A DNA stretch of 64,000 nucleotides. Source: Mesostigma viride (lineage: Eukaryota; Streptophyta; Mesostigmatophyceae; Mesostigmatales; Mesostigmataceae). Shown here piece after piece: positions 34,866 through 44,326 of this stretch; position 1 is the stretch's first letter, and every line of letters begins with the position of its first letter. The notes under the pieces were generated by a model. That model was not told where the DNA came from. It did no database searches and saw only the letters and a list, made by a program, of their open reading frames with translations. The stretch is taken from assembly GCA_009746045.1 (NCBI GenBank), contig RPFO01000702.1, positions 1,242,001-1,306,000 on the forward strand, in the 5' to 3' direction. A program made the position numbers and the translations under genes.

Positions 34866-37706
34866 ATGCAATTTGATATAGATTCAGGGATTTTTATTGG
34901 GTTTTTGATAGCTACTATAATACTAGGGCTTGCTTCTAGCCGTGGTATTAGGAATATTAGAGAGTACGCCGTAGGTAATAGAAATTTTAGCACTGCCACT
35001 ATTGCAGCTACATTGGTAGCTACTTGGATTGGGGGAGAAGATTTTTTTTCACATTTAGCGGAGTCATATAATAACGGTTTATATTTTATATGGGCAGGAG
35101 CTATTGGTTATCTAGTATCCTTTTTATTGGTTGGTTATTTATTTACCCCTCGTATGGGTGAATTTTTAGGAAAACTATCCATAGCTGAAGCTATGGATAG
35201 TTTGTATGGTAAACATGTTAGAATTATAACAGCCATTGCAGGATTTATAGGAACTAGCGGAATAATAGCTGTGCAATTAAATGTTGCTGGATTGTTATTT
35301 GAATATTCCCTCGGCCTTGACAAGATTTATGGAATAATTGTGGCAGGTATCATTATTACTCTATATTCAAGTTTAGGTGGTATTAAATCAGTTACTTTTA
35401 CTGATATAATACAATTAATGACTTTCTGTACAATAATACCAACTTTAGGATTTGTTGTTTTAAATGCCGTTGATTCAGTTGACACATTAATGAATAATTT
35501 AGTAACAAATCCACTTTTCGATTATCGCAAAGTGTTTGATTTCCGTGAGCCGAAGTCTTTATATTATCTATTCCTTTTCTGTTATATAGCTATTCCAGCG
35601 TTTAATCCGGCAATTTTTCAAAGAATAGCTATGGCTAAAAATACTACCCAAGTTAAATATTCGTTTATCAGTGCCGGATTTGCGTGTTTCTTTATTATTT
35701 TAATAATATACTGGATTAGCATAATACTGTTATTTAGTAGACCAGATATTGTTACACCAAGTGAAGTAGGAAAGCATGTAATATTTGACTATTCTTATAT
35801 AGGATTAAGAGGATTAACCCTAGCTGGTATTATGGCAATGGTAATGTCTACTGCTGACTCATATGTTAATTCCACCTCAGTTTTAATTGTTCACGATTTC
35901 TGCAAGCCTTTAAAAATAAGCTTTATACGTAATGAGCTTAATTTTTCCAGGTTGGTTTCTCTGTTTATTGGTATGTTCTCAATGTTATTGGCAATGCGCA
36001 GTGGCAGTCTATTAGAATTATTCATGTTCACTAGCAGTTTTTACATGCCGGTCGTAACTGTCCCTTTTATTATGTCTATTTTTGGCTTCAGAAGCAGTAG
36101 TAAGTCCGTTTTGCTAGCTATGGGAGCTGGATTTAGTACTGTAATATTGTGGGAATTTTTATTTAATATCAAGGTTATAGATAGTATTGTACCAGGCATG
36201 TTAGTAAATCTGATAGTATTAATGGGAAGTCATTATTTGTTAAAACAGCCTGGAGGCTGGATTGGGATTAAGGATGAGAGCGGGCTAATTCAGGTTCGCA
36301 AAGAAAGGAGAAGAAGATTACGGCAGTTATGGTCAGATATTAAGTCCTTTAACCTGATAGAGGTTTATAAGAATAATTATCCTCAAGGTGATGGGTTAAT
36401 TTCTATACTCGGCTTTTATGTGATGCTTTCTGTATTTGCCACCACGAATTTATTACCTGAAGAATATAGACTTCAGCACCTGGATATACTTGATGTGCTT
36501 TATCCGATAGCTGTTAGCAGTTCAGCAATTTTAATTAGTTATCCGTTATGGCTTTGGAACTGGAAAGAAAGCAGATTTGTAGGAGTATTTTGGAATCTGA
36601 TTATGTTCTGGGTATTAATCTGCTTTACCTTTTTAACGGTGTTAGTTGGTGGATTTTCTGAAGTACAGCTAATGGTGTTTATGATGAATGTTGTTATCAT
36701 TTCCTCTTTAGGTAAATGGCAATGGTCGTTATTTAATTTTGTATCGGGGATTGTCTTGGTTACTGTGTTTTATAATAATTATTACCCGGGTAATTTAGAT
36801 AATGTTGAGTTCGCCTCATCGCAATTCAAGATATTTTATTTACTGTTATTACTTATTAGCACCTTAATTCTTTTCCTGAAACCCAAACAGGAGCATCAGG
36901 AGCTAACTGAAGAAAAGAACGAGCATCTAAGTGGCCGGATAAACATGTACAAGGAGCAGACCAGGGAAGCAGAAGCATTAAAAGGCCGTTTTATTCGCAA
37001 TATAACGCATGAATATCACGCTCCGATGACGGGGATATCGAGCATGGCGCAGGTACTGGTTCAGGATTATGATAAGTTAAATGATGAGCAGCGAAAAGTA
37101 GCAGCTAAAACGATATTAGATAGCTCGCTTCGTCTTGAGGTATTTGATTCGAATATATCAAGTCTCTCAAAATTAAATAAACCAAGTTATGACTTAAAAC
37201 TAGCAGAGACGGATTTTAGCCAGCTAGTAGAGGATAGGGTTGCACTTTGCCGCAAGCTATATGAGAATGAGGAAGAAAGTACTATTCACTGGCGAGAAGG
37301 ACCGGAGAAAAGAACACGAAACTGGCAGCTGGATATTGAAGAGGGGATCATCTTAAATATTGATAAATACTACCTAAGCCAGGCGATAGATAATCTGATC
37401 ATCAATAGTATCAATTATGCCAAAAGCGGAACTATTGCAATTAGCATCAAACGGGATAATGATAATGAAAAGATAATCTTTAGCATTAGTGACGAGGGAA
37501 TAGGGATACCACCAAGTGAATTAGACGAAGTATTTGAAGAATTTACGGTAAGTTCTAGAACCCAAAGTTTTGCCGGCGGAAGAGGAGTAGGCCTTGCGGT
37601 GTGCAAAAAGGTTATTGAAGTACACTGCGGGAATATCAAGGCCGAAAGTAAAAGAATGGGTACTACAATCAGCTTTACCTTACCAAAAGTAATTAAAAGC
37701 CGCTAA
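34866..37706 (+). CDS. Sodium/solute symporter-histidine kinase fusion
   Basis: A 946-aa protein from ATG 34866; an in-frame TTG at 34809 is unlikely. The first ~470 residues form a sodium:solute symporter (SSS/PutP-type) domain with about 13 helices and the motif AATLVATWIGGEDFFS. More helices follow (about 510-680), then a histidine kinase. The H-box is NITHEYHAPMTG with His715, the N-box DNLIINSINYA starts at Asp842, the G1 box is SDEGIGIPP and the G2 box GGRGVGLAV. All catalytic boxes are present. This is the architecture of CbrA-like sensor kinases, where a transporter-like module senses a solute. No response regulator is adjacent, so it probably acts on a distant one. The ligand is unknown. 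Confidence 0.88.
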   Translation: MQFDIDSGIFIGFLIATIILGLASSRGIRNIREYAVGNRNFSTATIAATLVATWIGGEDFFSHLAESYNNGLYFIWAGAIGYLVSFLLVGYLFTPRMGEFLGKLSIAEAMDSLYGKHVRIITAIAGFIGTSGIIAVQLNVAGLLFEYSLGLDKIYGIIVAGIIITLYSSLGGIKSVTFTDIIQLMTFCTIIPTLGFVVLNAVDSVDTLMNNLVTNPLFDYRKVFDFREPKSLYYLFLFCYIAIPAFNPAIFQRIAMAKNTTQVKYSFISAGFACFFIILIIYWISIILLFSRPDIVTPSEVGKHVIFDYSYIGLRGLTLAGIMAMVMSTADSYVNSTSVLIVHDFCKPLKISFIRNELNFSRLVSLFIGMFSMLLAMRSGSLLELFMFTSSFYMPVVTVPFIMSIFGFRSSSKSVLLAMGAGFSTVILWEFLFNIKVIDSIVPGMLVNLIVLMGSHYLLKQPGGWIGIKDESGLIQVRKERRRRLRQLWSDIKSFNLIEVYKNNYPQGDGLISILGFYVMLSVFATTNLLPEEYRLQHLDILDVLYPIAVSSSAILISYPLWLWNWKESRFVGVFWNLIMFWVLICFTFLTVLVGGFSEVQLMVFMMNVVIISSLGKWQWSLFNFVSGIVLVTVFYNNYYPGNLDNVEFASSQFKIFYLLLLLISTLILFLKPKQEHQELTEEKNEHLSGRINMYKEQTREAEALKGRFIRNITHEYHAPMTGISSMAQVLVQDYDKLNDEQRKVAAKTILDSSLRLEVFDSNISSLSKLNKPSYDLKLAETDFSQLVEDRVALCRKLYENEEESTIHWREGPEKRTRNWQLDIEEGIILNIDKYYLSQAIDNLIINSINYAKSGTIAISIKRDNDNEKIIFSISDEGIGIPPSELDEVFEEFTVSSRTQSFAGGRGVGLAVCKKVIEVHCGNIKAESKRMGTTISFTLPKVIKSR

Positions 37707-37930
37707 AGAGGAGTTTAGCTATTAAGTATCAAAACTATTTAAAAGTGAATTTGGAGGTTCAGGGATTTATATGATGGTTTTCTCGGGTAATATAGCTCTA
37801 CTTTAAGGCTATTTCTCTTGAAAGAATTTACTAAAAGGATTGATTTTAATTCTGGATTCTTTTTATTTTATGATTAGAGAACATGAAGGATTTGATGATT
37901 ACAAAGGTATTTAACCTAGAAACGATATTT

Positions 37931-40630
37931 TTATGACCTTCTTGCTAAATGCCAATAATCGTCGTAGTTCATTAAATTGGGTTCTATAAAATACTGGCCA
38001 GTTGTAATATAATGGGTAAGTAAATTTATTAGCCCTTGCTTGTGTTTTTGGATATCTTCTTTATTAATTGCTATCTCAGTTAAAGAAATATAGGGGCTTT
38101 TGCTATTAATTTTAACATAAACCAAACTTTCTGCCTCTATGCTTCCTAGCTTGCCAAAACCTCCGTCAAGTAATATAATCGATTCAATAATTAGCTGTGG
38201 GCTTAGGCCTGAGAAGACGTCTTTTTTTGTCGGTATAGAACCGGTTTTATAATCAATTATTGTTGCTTTATTTTCTTTATTTATTTCAATACGGTCAGCT
38301 ATTGCGACAATTTTTATTTTTTTACCGGCAATAGCGACTGTGAGTTCCCCGCGAGCTTCTACAACGACTTGTTTTAGGTTTTGCCGCCTCTTATGATCAA
38401 ATATGATGAAATCGTTAGCTATGGCCTCAATCTTGGTTTGCCAAAAAGCTGTTGTTTGTTTTGGAAATACGCTCGCTGATAATAATTCCTTAGCATAATT
38501 TTTAAATCTATCTAAGGCAATTAGGGGATCGGAGGCATAATTTTTTGTGTATATTTCAACTACTTTGTGAAAGAAATTTCCAAATTCTGATAATCCTGGT
38601 GTTTCTTCTATTTCCTGCTGAATTTTTAAATTGAGAATTTTTTTAGCGTAGAAATTATACGGAGTTCGAATTAAAGTTTCTATATCCGTAGCTGATATTT
38701 GTTCAGGGAAAGTTTCGGCAAAAGCGTGCTCTACAGACTGCTTGTTAAGGTTATTAATTGCAGAATCTGTGGAGATAAAACTCTGATTCAGATTTTCTTT
38801 TAATATATGTTTCAGGGTTAACAAAAAAGGAGACGGCATAGATGCCGAAGAATTGCCAGTTTTAATTGATCTGGTAATTAGTACATTTTTATTATGTAAA
38901 TTCAAATAAAAATCATACATCGAATTCCCAAAACGTGCAGTCCAAGAATCGAGTCCTATTTGGTCAATCATTTGCTTATTTAACCATGGACTACCCATTT
39001 GTGGTAGTGGATATGAATTCAAAACAAAATTTGTATGTATTATTAAATCATAATTTATAAGTGTTGCTTCGTTAGGAGAACAGATAATTATGGATCTATT
39101 GTCTGGATCATTATAAATACGTCCGCCAGAAATTAATTCTTTAAGAATATCCGGAAAATTTTCTAGATCAGGAAGCTTAATATGCTCTGTAACTTGCACG
39201 ATTTCTGTAAAAACGTTTGTAATTTTATTATTGTAAAACCCTTGCCATAAATTAGGGTATATTATTTTTACCGCTTCCATAGTTTCAATAAGAAAAGTGC
39301 TAAAATTATGGTTTCTAACTTTATGGCTGAATACTCTACAAATATTATGTAGTTTATTTAATTGTGTTTGGTCAGTAAAATTACCATCAATTATTTTAGT
39401 TATATCATTGATATTTTGGCTAAATCTATTGTGCTTGGCAATTAATTGTTTTAATTTTCTTGTTTCATCACAAATGATTAAAGGGTGCAAAATTAGGCTT
39501 ATAAAATCCTGCAAAGAAAATTCCTGACAAATGTTTTTAGCTATTTCGAGCATCAGGCCAGTTAATGGGAGGTTTAAAATGTTTTCTCCAAGCAAATCGG
39601 AGAAATTGAGGCCATATTTATCAAATTTAGCAATAAAAGAATTTTTTATTTTATCGTCAGAGATCAGGACTGCAATTTTAGCATCTGGCTTTACTGTTAA
39701 AGCCTCATAACATTTTGCTGCGACATACTCTGCTTCTAGAAAAATGTTATCAAATTCTACATATTTTATCTCATTTATGTAATTCGTAGACGCACTTTTA
39801 AGTAACAAATTATCTAACATTGAGGGTATAGCTATTTTACCTAAATATGGCACATTTGGAAGTTGTATAGCTAATTGTTTTAGTAATTTACTTATATTGT
39901 ATAAAGGTTCTTCAGGAAGTAGGTTAGATAATTTCGATTGATCCGGTGCAACAAACGGCGGCAAGATAATATAACCATTTTTTAATTTAGATATTTCAAC
40001 AATAAAATCCTTTGTTATTTGGTTATTACCTATTACACCGGCAATAACTGTATAATTTTTAGCATCTCTGATTCTGTTTAATTCAGCATTAAATATTAAT
40101 TTTTGGTGCTGGACAGGTGTAGATTTTTTTAAAGCAGTAATTTTTTCTTGCCAGTTTTTATAAGCAAATTCTAAAAAATCATAAATAAAGTGCCAATGTT
40201 CTGCCTGATCTAAAGTGGGAATGTTTTTTAATTTATTAAACTCAATGTTATTAGCTTCAAATTCGAAGAATAATTTTGCAAGCGAACTAGCTAAACTGAT
40301 AGTTTGGGGGAGAGTATAATTTAACTTATCATAGGAGGTGATAATTTCTGTTAAAATTATTCTCTCTTCTAAGCTCGTTATTTTTCCAATTTGCTGTGAA
40401 GGTATCTGGAAACTATCTTCTAGAGAGGAGCTGATATCATTTATTGGTATAATATTAGGTAATATTGTTGTACCTAATTTACTTACTATATTTTTTTGTA
40501 CATAATTACAGAGATGCCCATTTGGCAGAATAATTTTTAAATTATCGAAATGATTTTCAAAATTAGCAAAAATAAATTCAGTTACTTCGCTGATAAAAAA
40601 TTTTTTTACCGAGGTGCGGTATATAGGCAT
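37931..40630 (-). CDS. addB: AddB-type helicase-nuclease subunit
   Basis: An 899-aa protein that fits alphaproteobacterial AddB, partner of AddA in double-strand-break processing and recombination. The N-terminal two thirds are an inactive-helicase-like region. The C-terminal PD-(D/E)XK nuclease shows EQISATDIETLIRTPYNFYA, then AIADRIE and IDYKTG carrying the catalytic Asp and Lys residues. The FGNFFHKVVE segment supplies the conserved His. The iron-sulfur cysteines of Bacillus AddB are not evident, as is normal in the alphaproteobacterial type. addA is not in the window. It converges with the symporter-kinase gene across a 224-bp spacer in which I see no feature beyond a short 6-bp stem. Confidence 0.82.
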   Translation of the reverse strand: MPIYRTSVKKFFISEVTEFIFANFENHFDNLKIILPNGHLCNYVQKNIVSKLGTTILPNIIPINDISSSLEDSFQIPSQQIGKITSLEERIILTEIITSYDKLNYTLPQTISLASSLAKLFFEFEANNIEFNKLKNIPTLDQAEHWHFIYDFLEFAYKNWQEKITALKKSTPVQHQKLIFNAELNRIRDAKNYTVIAGVIGNNQITKDFIVEISKLKNGYIILPPFVAPDQSKLSNLLPEEPLYNISKLLKQLAIQLPNVPYLGKIAIPSMLDNLLLKSASTNYINEIKYVEFDNIFLEAEYVAAKCYEALTVKPDAKIAVLISDDKIKNSFIAKFDKYGLNFSDLLGENILNLPLTGLMLEIAKNICQEFSLQDFISLILHPLIICDETRKLKQLIAKHNRFSQNINDITKIIDGNFTDQTQLNKLHNICRVFSHKVRNHNFSTFLIETMEAVKIIYPNLWQGFYNNKITNVFTEIVQVTEHIKLPDLENFPDILKELISGGRIYNDPDNRSIIICSPNEATLINYDLIIHTNFVLNSYPLPQMGSPWLNKQMIDQIGLDSWTARFGNSMYDFYLNLHNKNVLITRSIKTGNSSASMPSPFLLTLKHILKENLNQSFISTDSAINNLNKQSVEHAFAETFPEQISATDIETLIRTPYNFYAKKILNLKIQQEIEETPGLSEFGNFFHKVVEIYTKNYASDPLIALDRFKNYAKELLSASVFPKQTTAFWQTKIEAIANDFIIFDHKRRQNLKQVVVEARGELTVAIAGKKIKIVAIADRIEINKENKATIIDYKTGSIPTKKDVFSGLSPQLIIESIILLDGGFGKLGSIEAESLVYVKINSKSPYISLTEIAINKEDIQKHKQGLINLLTHYITTGQYFIEPNLMNYDDYWHLARRS

Positions 40631-40637
40631 ATAGATG

Positions 40638-41063
40638 CTAAGTAGAAAAGATTAAAAAGCTATAGTAAACTAATTTTGTAAGAATAGAAATGATCAAAAC
40701 CGTTTTAAATTTTATACGGCAAAATCCTGAAAACAGTACTATAAATTTACCAAAAAATGGTAAAAAACTAATAGCAATTATGCCCGCTAACAGCTTAGAA
40801 TTTTTGATGCTATTGATTTTTGTATTTAACTGGTTTTGTTCTTCTTTTGCTGGAGTTAAAATTTTATAACATGCTACTCCTAATATATAATTTATACCGA
40901 TCGAAAATGCATACGCTATTAATGCCACTGATAACATGAGTTGTTTGTGGTAATTACCAAACAGGTTCATAGTATCTAATACTATTTCCGAAGAAGTATT
41001 AAAAGCAAGATTAGCAGTTAAAACATCTGTAAATAGTAGTAAATAAATTTCGAACTGGCTCAT
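40638..41063 (-). CDS. Small membrane protein, possibly YqaA/DedA-like
   Basis: A 141-aa protein with about three to four hydrophobic segments. The C-terminal pattern FLPFFGKFIVLFSGFCRIKFKTVLII resembles the GDP-x-AGxxR-type region of YqaA/DedA (VTT domain) proteins, which are linked to lipid scrambling and envelope homeostasis. The match is by eye only, and an unassigned membrane protein is the alternative. It ends 7 nt before addB begins, so the two are probably cotranscribed. Confidence 0.45.
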   Translation of the reverse strand: MSQFEIYLLLFTDVLTANLAFNTSSEIVLDTMNLFGNYHKQLMLSVALIAYAFSIGINYILGVACYKILTPAKEEQNQLNTKINSIKNSKLLAGIIAISFLPFFGKFIVLFSGFCRIKFKTVLIISILTKLVYYSFLIFST

Positions 41064-41162
41064 TTAATTAAAGAGTTTAAATCTTAATCTAGAATAGCTT
41101 TATCTTAAGCTCATAAGTCTTATAATTAGGTTTATATTTTTAATCAAGTTAATGTGTTTATA

Positions 41163-41831
41163 TTAAGCCTTTTCTAAAACTCTATTAGCTGCTTTACCTT
41201 CAGCTTTTTCAGTAATATACAGAATCTCTTCAACAAAATTTTTTATTTCAATTGCTGCCGAAGAATTTGGCTGATTTTCTGTTACGGTTACGCCGTTTAA
41301 AAAACAGGAACTAAATGCCACCCTATTACCAATAGTATTCTTAAAAACCTCAGCCTTTAATTGTTTTATAATTTCTTTACTAATTTTTGACGTAGGGTTA
41401 TATCTGTTTATTAAAATTTTAGCCGGAATATTTTCACTTTTTGCAAAATCAATAGTTGTTTCTGTTGCCCAGAGGTCGGTTGGGCTTGGTTGCATAGGCA
41501 CAATAACCAAGCTTGATGCTCTAATAGCCGACTTCGATTCGGTTTCTGTGTGAGGAGGAGCGTCAATAATTATGTAATCCACTTTATTTTGCAGATTACT
41601 GATTACTCCTTCAATCCTCCACCCAGAACTAGCAACAAAATGAAGACCGGTATAACCGATTCCGAATTTTTTTTCTCGCAAGAGATGCCATCTACTTAAA
41701 CTTCCTTGCGGATCTATATCGATAACTGCTACCCTTCTACCCGTTTGAGCAAGAGATACAGCAATATGGGCTGCAATAGTAGTTTTACCACCCCCCCCTT
41801 TTTGCTGGGCTATTGTAATAATTTGTGCCAT
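41163..41831 (-). CDS. parA: ParA-family ATPase, orphan
   Basis: A 222-aa deviant-Walker ATPase. The P-loop KGGGGKTT begins at Lys11, whose signature lysine is the hallmark of the ParA/MinD group; DIDPQGS (A') and IIIDAPPH (Walker B) follow. It lacks an N-terminal DNA-binding extension, as in small type Ib ParA and MipZ-like proteins. No parB or parS-like gene is next to it, so a role in chromosome segregation, plasmid-like partition or positioning of another cargo cannot be separated. It is transcribed away from the GNAT gene. Confidence 0.85.
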   Translation of the reverse strand: MAQIITIAQQKGGGGKTTIAAHIAVSLAQTGRRVAVIDIDPQGSLSRWHLLREKKFGIGYTGLHFVASSGWRIEGVISNLQNKVDYIIIDAPPHTETESKSAIRASSLVIVPMQPSPTDLWATETTIDFAKSENIPAKILINRYNPTSKISKEIIKQLKAEVFKNTIGNRVAFSSCFLNGVTVTENQPNSSAAIEIKNFVEEILYITEKAEGKAANRVLEKA

Positions 41832-42003
41832 AGTATTTTCCCTAATAATTACAACTTTATTAAATATTAATTCTACCTGAAAGTCTAAATTAAAACTTTG
41901 TTAGCTTTGTAAGTAATTGATTTCCTGTTATGTTTTTTCTATAATTTGCAGCTTAATTACTTTTAATCTGGTGCTTATGGTAGATATAGGTGATAAAACA
42001 AAA

Positions 42004-42549
42004 ATGAGTAGTAAATTATTAAGGCCGATAATCGTACCGGCAACTTATAATGATTATCCAGTTATCCAAAATATGGCAAGATTTTACGTATATGATTTGT
42101 CACGATATTGTGGTTTTATTTCAGAGGATTGGTCAATGCCGGCAAATGGCCTTTATGAATGTTTTGACTTTAGAATTTATTTTGAGGATGAAAATCGTTG
42201 GCCTTTTTTAATTAAAGTAAATAGTGAATTGGCGGGATTTATTTTAGTTGATAAGGAGACTAAAGAGAGCAGTAGTAACTGGAATATGGGAGAATTCTTT
42301 GTTATCGCTAAGTTCCAGAATAAAGGAATCTCTAGAGAGGCCGCGTGGGAAGTTTTTAATAAATATTCTGGTATCTGGGAAGTGTCTGTTATTCCTGAAA
42401 ATCACAAAGGCTTAAATTTTTGGAAACGTGTTATAGGGACTTATACCAATGGAAAATTTTCTTGTCAAGTGAAGGTGGTCGATTTTGATAAATACCAACC
42501 ACACCGCCATATTTTTACTTTTGATACAAAAATATTTTCGGAAAATTAA
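42004..42549 (+). CDS. GNAT-family acetyltransferase
   Basis: Predicted N-acetyltransferase of 181 aa. Strand and helix order fit GNAT: an N-terminal RPIIVPATYNDYPVI, a central WPFLIKVNSELAGFILV, then motif A with GEFFVIAKFQNKGISREAAWEVF, where QNKGIS is the acetyl-CoA pyrophosphate loop (Q/R-x-x-G-x-G/A pattern). An IPENHKGLNFWKRV motif B follows. An AGGTGA Shine-Dalgarno ten bases upstream supports ATG 42004; ATG 41977 and TTG 41917 are alternatives. The substrate is not predictable. Confidence 0.75.
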   Translation: MSSKLLRPIIVPATYNDYPVIQNMARFYVYDLSRYCGFISEDWSMPANGLYECFDFRIYFEDENRWPFLIKVNSELAGFILVDKETKESSSNWNMGEFFVIAKFQNKGISREAAWEVFNKYSGIWEVSVIPENHKGLNFWKRVIGTYTNGKFSCQVKVVDFDKYQPHRHIFTFDTKIFSEN

Positions 42550-42599
42550 TTAAAAGCAAAAAGCGATATAGTTAATAGAAATAAGAAACAACCAGCTAA

Positions 42600-42645
42600 T
42601 TTCTTATAGTACTTGCTATAACCTACAGATTTATTATATAAGAAA
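42600..42645. repeat. 9-bp inverted repeat upstream of coaD
   Basis: TTTCTTATA (42600-42608) and TATAAGAAA (42637-42645) are perfect arms 28 nt apart, ending 26 nt before the coaD ATG. They could form a weak stem in the leader. Confidence 0.3.
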
Positions 42646-42671
42646 GGTTATTGTAAAATAATTGCCTGAAT

Positions 42672-43175
42672 ATGACCAAGAAAACAATAGGAATATACCC
42701 TGGAACGTTTGATCCAATAACCAATGGCCATGCGGATATAATTGCCAGAGCCAGTAAAATTACTGATGAGTTAGTACTAGCAATTTCTACTTCTTATAGC
42801 AAAAATCCTATGTTTTCTATAGAAGAGAGATGTGCGCTTGCTCAGATTTATCTAGAAAAATATGGTATTGCTAGTAATGTAAAAGTTATGAAGTTTGACG
42901 GTCTACTTGTAAATTTTGCAAGTAAAATGGGAGCAAGCATAATTGTACGGGGACTTAGGGCTGTTTCTGATTTTGAATATGAATTCCAAATGGCGTGCAT
43001 GAATTCACGATTAAATGGGAATATAGAAACTATATTTTTACCAGCCTCAGAAAAAAACCAATTTATTTCTTCAAGATTAGTAAAAGAAATAGCCAGTCTT
43101 GGTGGTTCTATTTCCGCTTTTTTAATTCCGGAAATAGAAGAAAAAGTAGTGGAATACTATAAAAATAAAAAATGA
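42672..43175 (+). CDS. coaD: Phosphopantetheine adenylyltransferase
   Basis: Penultimate enzyme of coenzyme A synthesis, converting 4'-phosphopantetheine and ATP to dephospho-CoA. The 167-aa length is standard. The nucleotidyltransferase motif GTFDPITNGH is at the N-terminus, VRGLRAVSDFEYE is the pantetheine-binding region, and SSRLVKEIASLGG completes the ATP site. Its TGA overlaps the start of alr (ATGA), so the two genes are translationally coupled. With few CoA genes expected in such a reduced organism, the substrate may come from the host (inference). Confidence 0.95.
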   Translation: MTKKTIGIYPGTFDPITNGHADIIARASKITDELVLAISTSYSKNPMFSIEERCALAQIYLEKYGIASNVKVMKFDGLLVNFASKMGASIIVRGLRAVSDFEYEFQMACMNSRLNGNIETIFLPASEKNQFISSRLVKEIASLGGSISAFLIPEIEEKVVEYYKNKK

Positions 43176-44275
43176 TCACTTCAAAATGTACCCTTACAAT
43201 AGATCTGGACATTATAAGGGGTAATTACCGGACTTTACAAAAAATTTGTACACTGACTGAGGTAGGAGCAGCAGTTAAAGCGAATTGTTATGGTCTTGGA
43301 GCAGAACAGATAGCTCCTACCCTTGCTAATTTTGGTTGTAAGTATTTTTTTGTAGCCAATACAGACGAAGGTGTAACCTTAAGGGAAAGATTTAGTAAAG
43401 AGAATTTAAATCATAAAAACCTAAACATCTGTGTTTTAAATGGTTATTTTACTGCTGACCGAGACGATTTTATTAACTATAATCTTATTCCAGTTTTGAA
43501 TTCCTTTAAACAATTGGAATTATGGCGAAATCTATCACATATATTAAATAAAAAATTATCCTGTTTTTTACATATCGATACAGGAATGAATCGTTTTGGT
43601 ATACCAGAAGGAGAAATTAATGATTTAGTCCAAAATGCTAATGAACTGGATGTTTTATGCGTTATGAGTCATTTATCTTCTTCTGAAGAACCTGATAATC
43701 ACGCAAATAAAGAACAGTTACTGAAATTTGAGCAATTAGCATCTTTATTTCCGAATGCAAAAAAAAGCCTAGTAAATTCTAGTGGAATTTTTTTAGGGCC
43801 AGAATATCATTTTGATATTGCTCGGCCTGGAGTAGCTATTTATGGAGTTAATCCAACTCCTTATTTACCAGGATCTATTATAAAAAATCCGGTAACCCTG
43901 AAAGCCCCTATAATACAGATAAAAGATCTGGATAAGGGCCAGCATGTTGGTTACAATAGAACTTATGAACTTGGAGAAAGACATCTTATTGCTACTTTGC
44001 CTTTAGGGTATGCTGACGGATATCCACGGTCGTTAAGTAACAAGGGAATAGTATTTATTAATGATAAACCAGCTCCCGTAATAGGTAGAGTGTCAATGGA
44101 TTTAATTACCGTTGATGTTACTAAAATACCGCCGGAAGAATTATTTTTAGGACAAACTGTAGAAATTATAGGAAAAAATATGAGCCTTGATAAAATTGCG
44201 AATCTAGCCGGAACAAACGGTTATGAAATATTAACTATGCTTGGCAATAGATATCATAAATTTTATAAATATTAA
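43172..44275 (+). CDS. alr: Alanine racemase
   Basis: PLP enzyme of 367 aa making D-alanine for peptidoglycan. The PLP-binding Lys36 lies in AAVKANCYGLG, with Tyr40 next to it. The second-subunit catalytic Tyr is in VGYNRTYELG, and VSMDLITVDV is the conserved C-terminal region. Length and motifs are complete. The gene overlaps coaD by 4 nt and is followed 51 nt later by mlaE. With the M23 peptidase, it suggests the organism still makes or remodels some peptidoglycan. Confidence 0.95.
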   Translation: MITSKCTLTIDLDIIRGNYRTLQKICTLTEVGAAVKANCYGLGAEQIAPTLANFGCKYFFVANTDEGVTLRERFSKENLNHKNLNICVLNGYFTADRDDFINYNLIPVLNSFKQLELWRNLSHILNKKLSCFLHIDTGMNRFGIPEGEINDLVQNANELDVLCVMSHLSSSEEPDNHANKEQLLKFEQLASLFPNAKKSLVNSSGIFLGPEYHFDIARPGVAIYGVNPTPYLPGSIIKNPVTLKAPIIQIKDLDKGQHVGYNRTYELGERHLIATLPLGYADGYPRSLSNKGIVFINDKPAPVIGRVSMDLITVDVTKIPPEELFLGQTVEIIGKNMSLDKIANLAGTNGYEILTMLGNRYHKFYKY

Positions 44276-44326
44276 CATATACCAGTTTTGATGCTATTAA
44301 TTATGTTAAACCTAAAATAATATAAA

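Noticed and set aside
37707-37930. Short ORFs and a 6-bp stem after the symporter-kinase gene
   Set aside because: The frames are under 20 codons, and the GCTAAA/TTTAGC stem lacks a T-tract, so neither gene nor terminator is supported.
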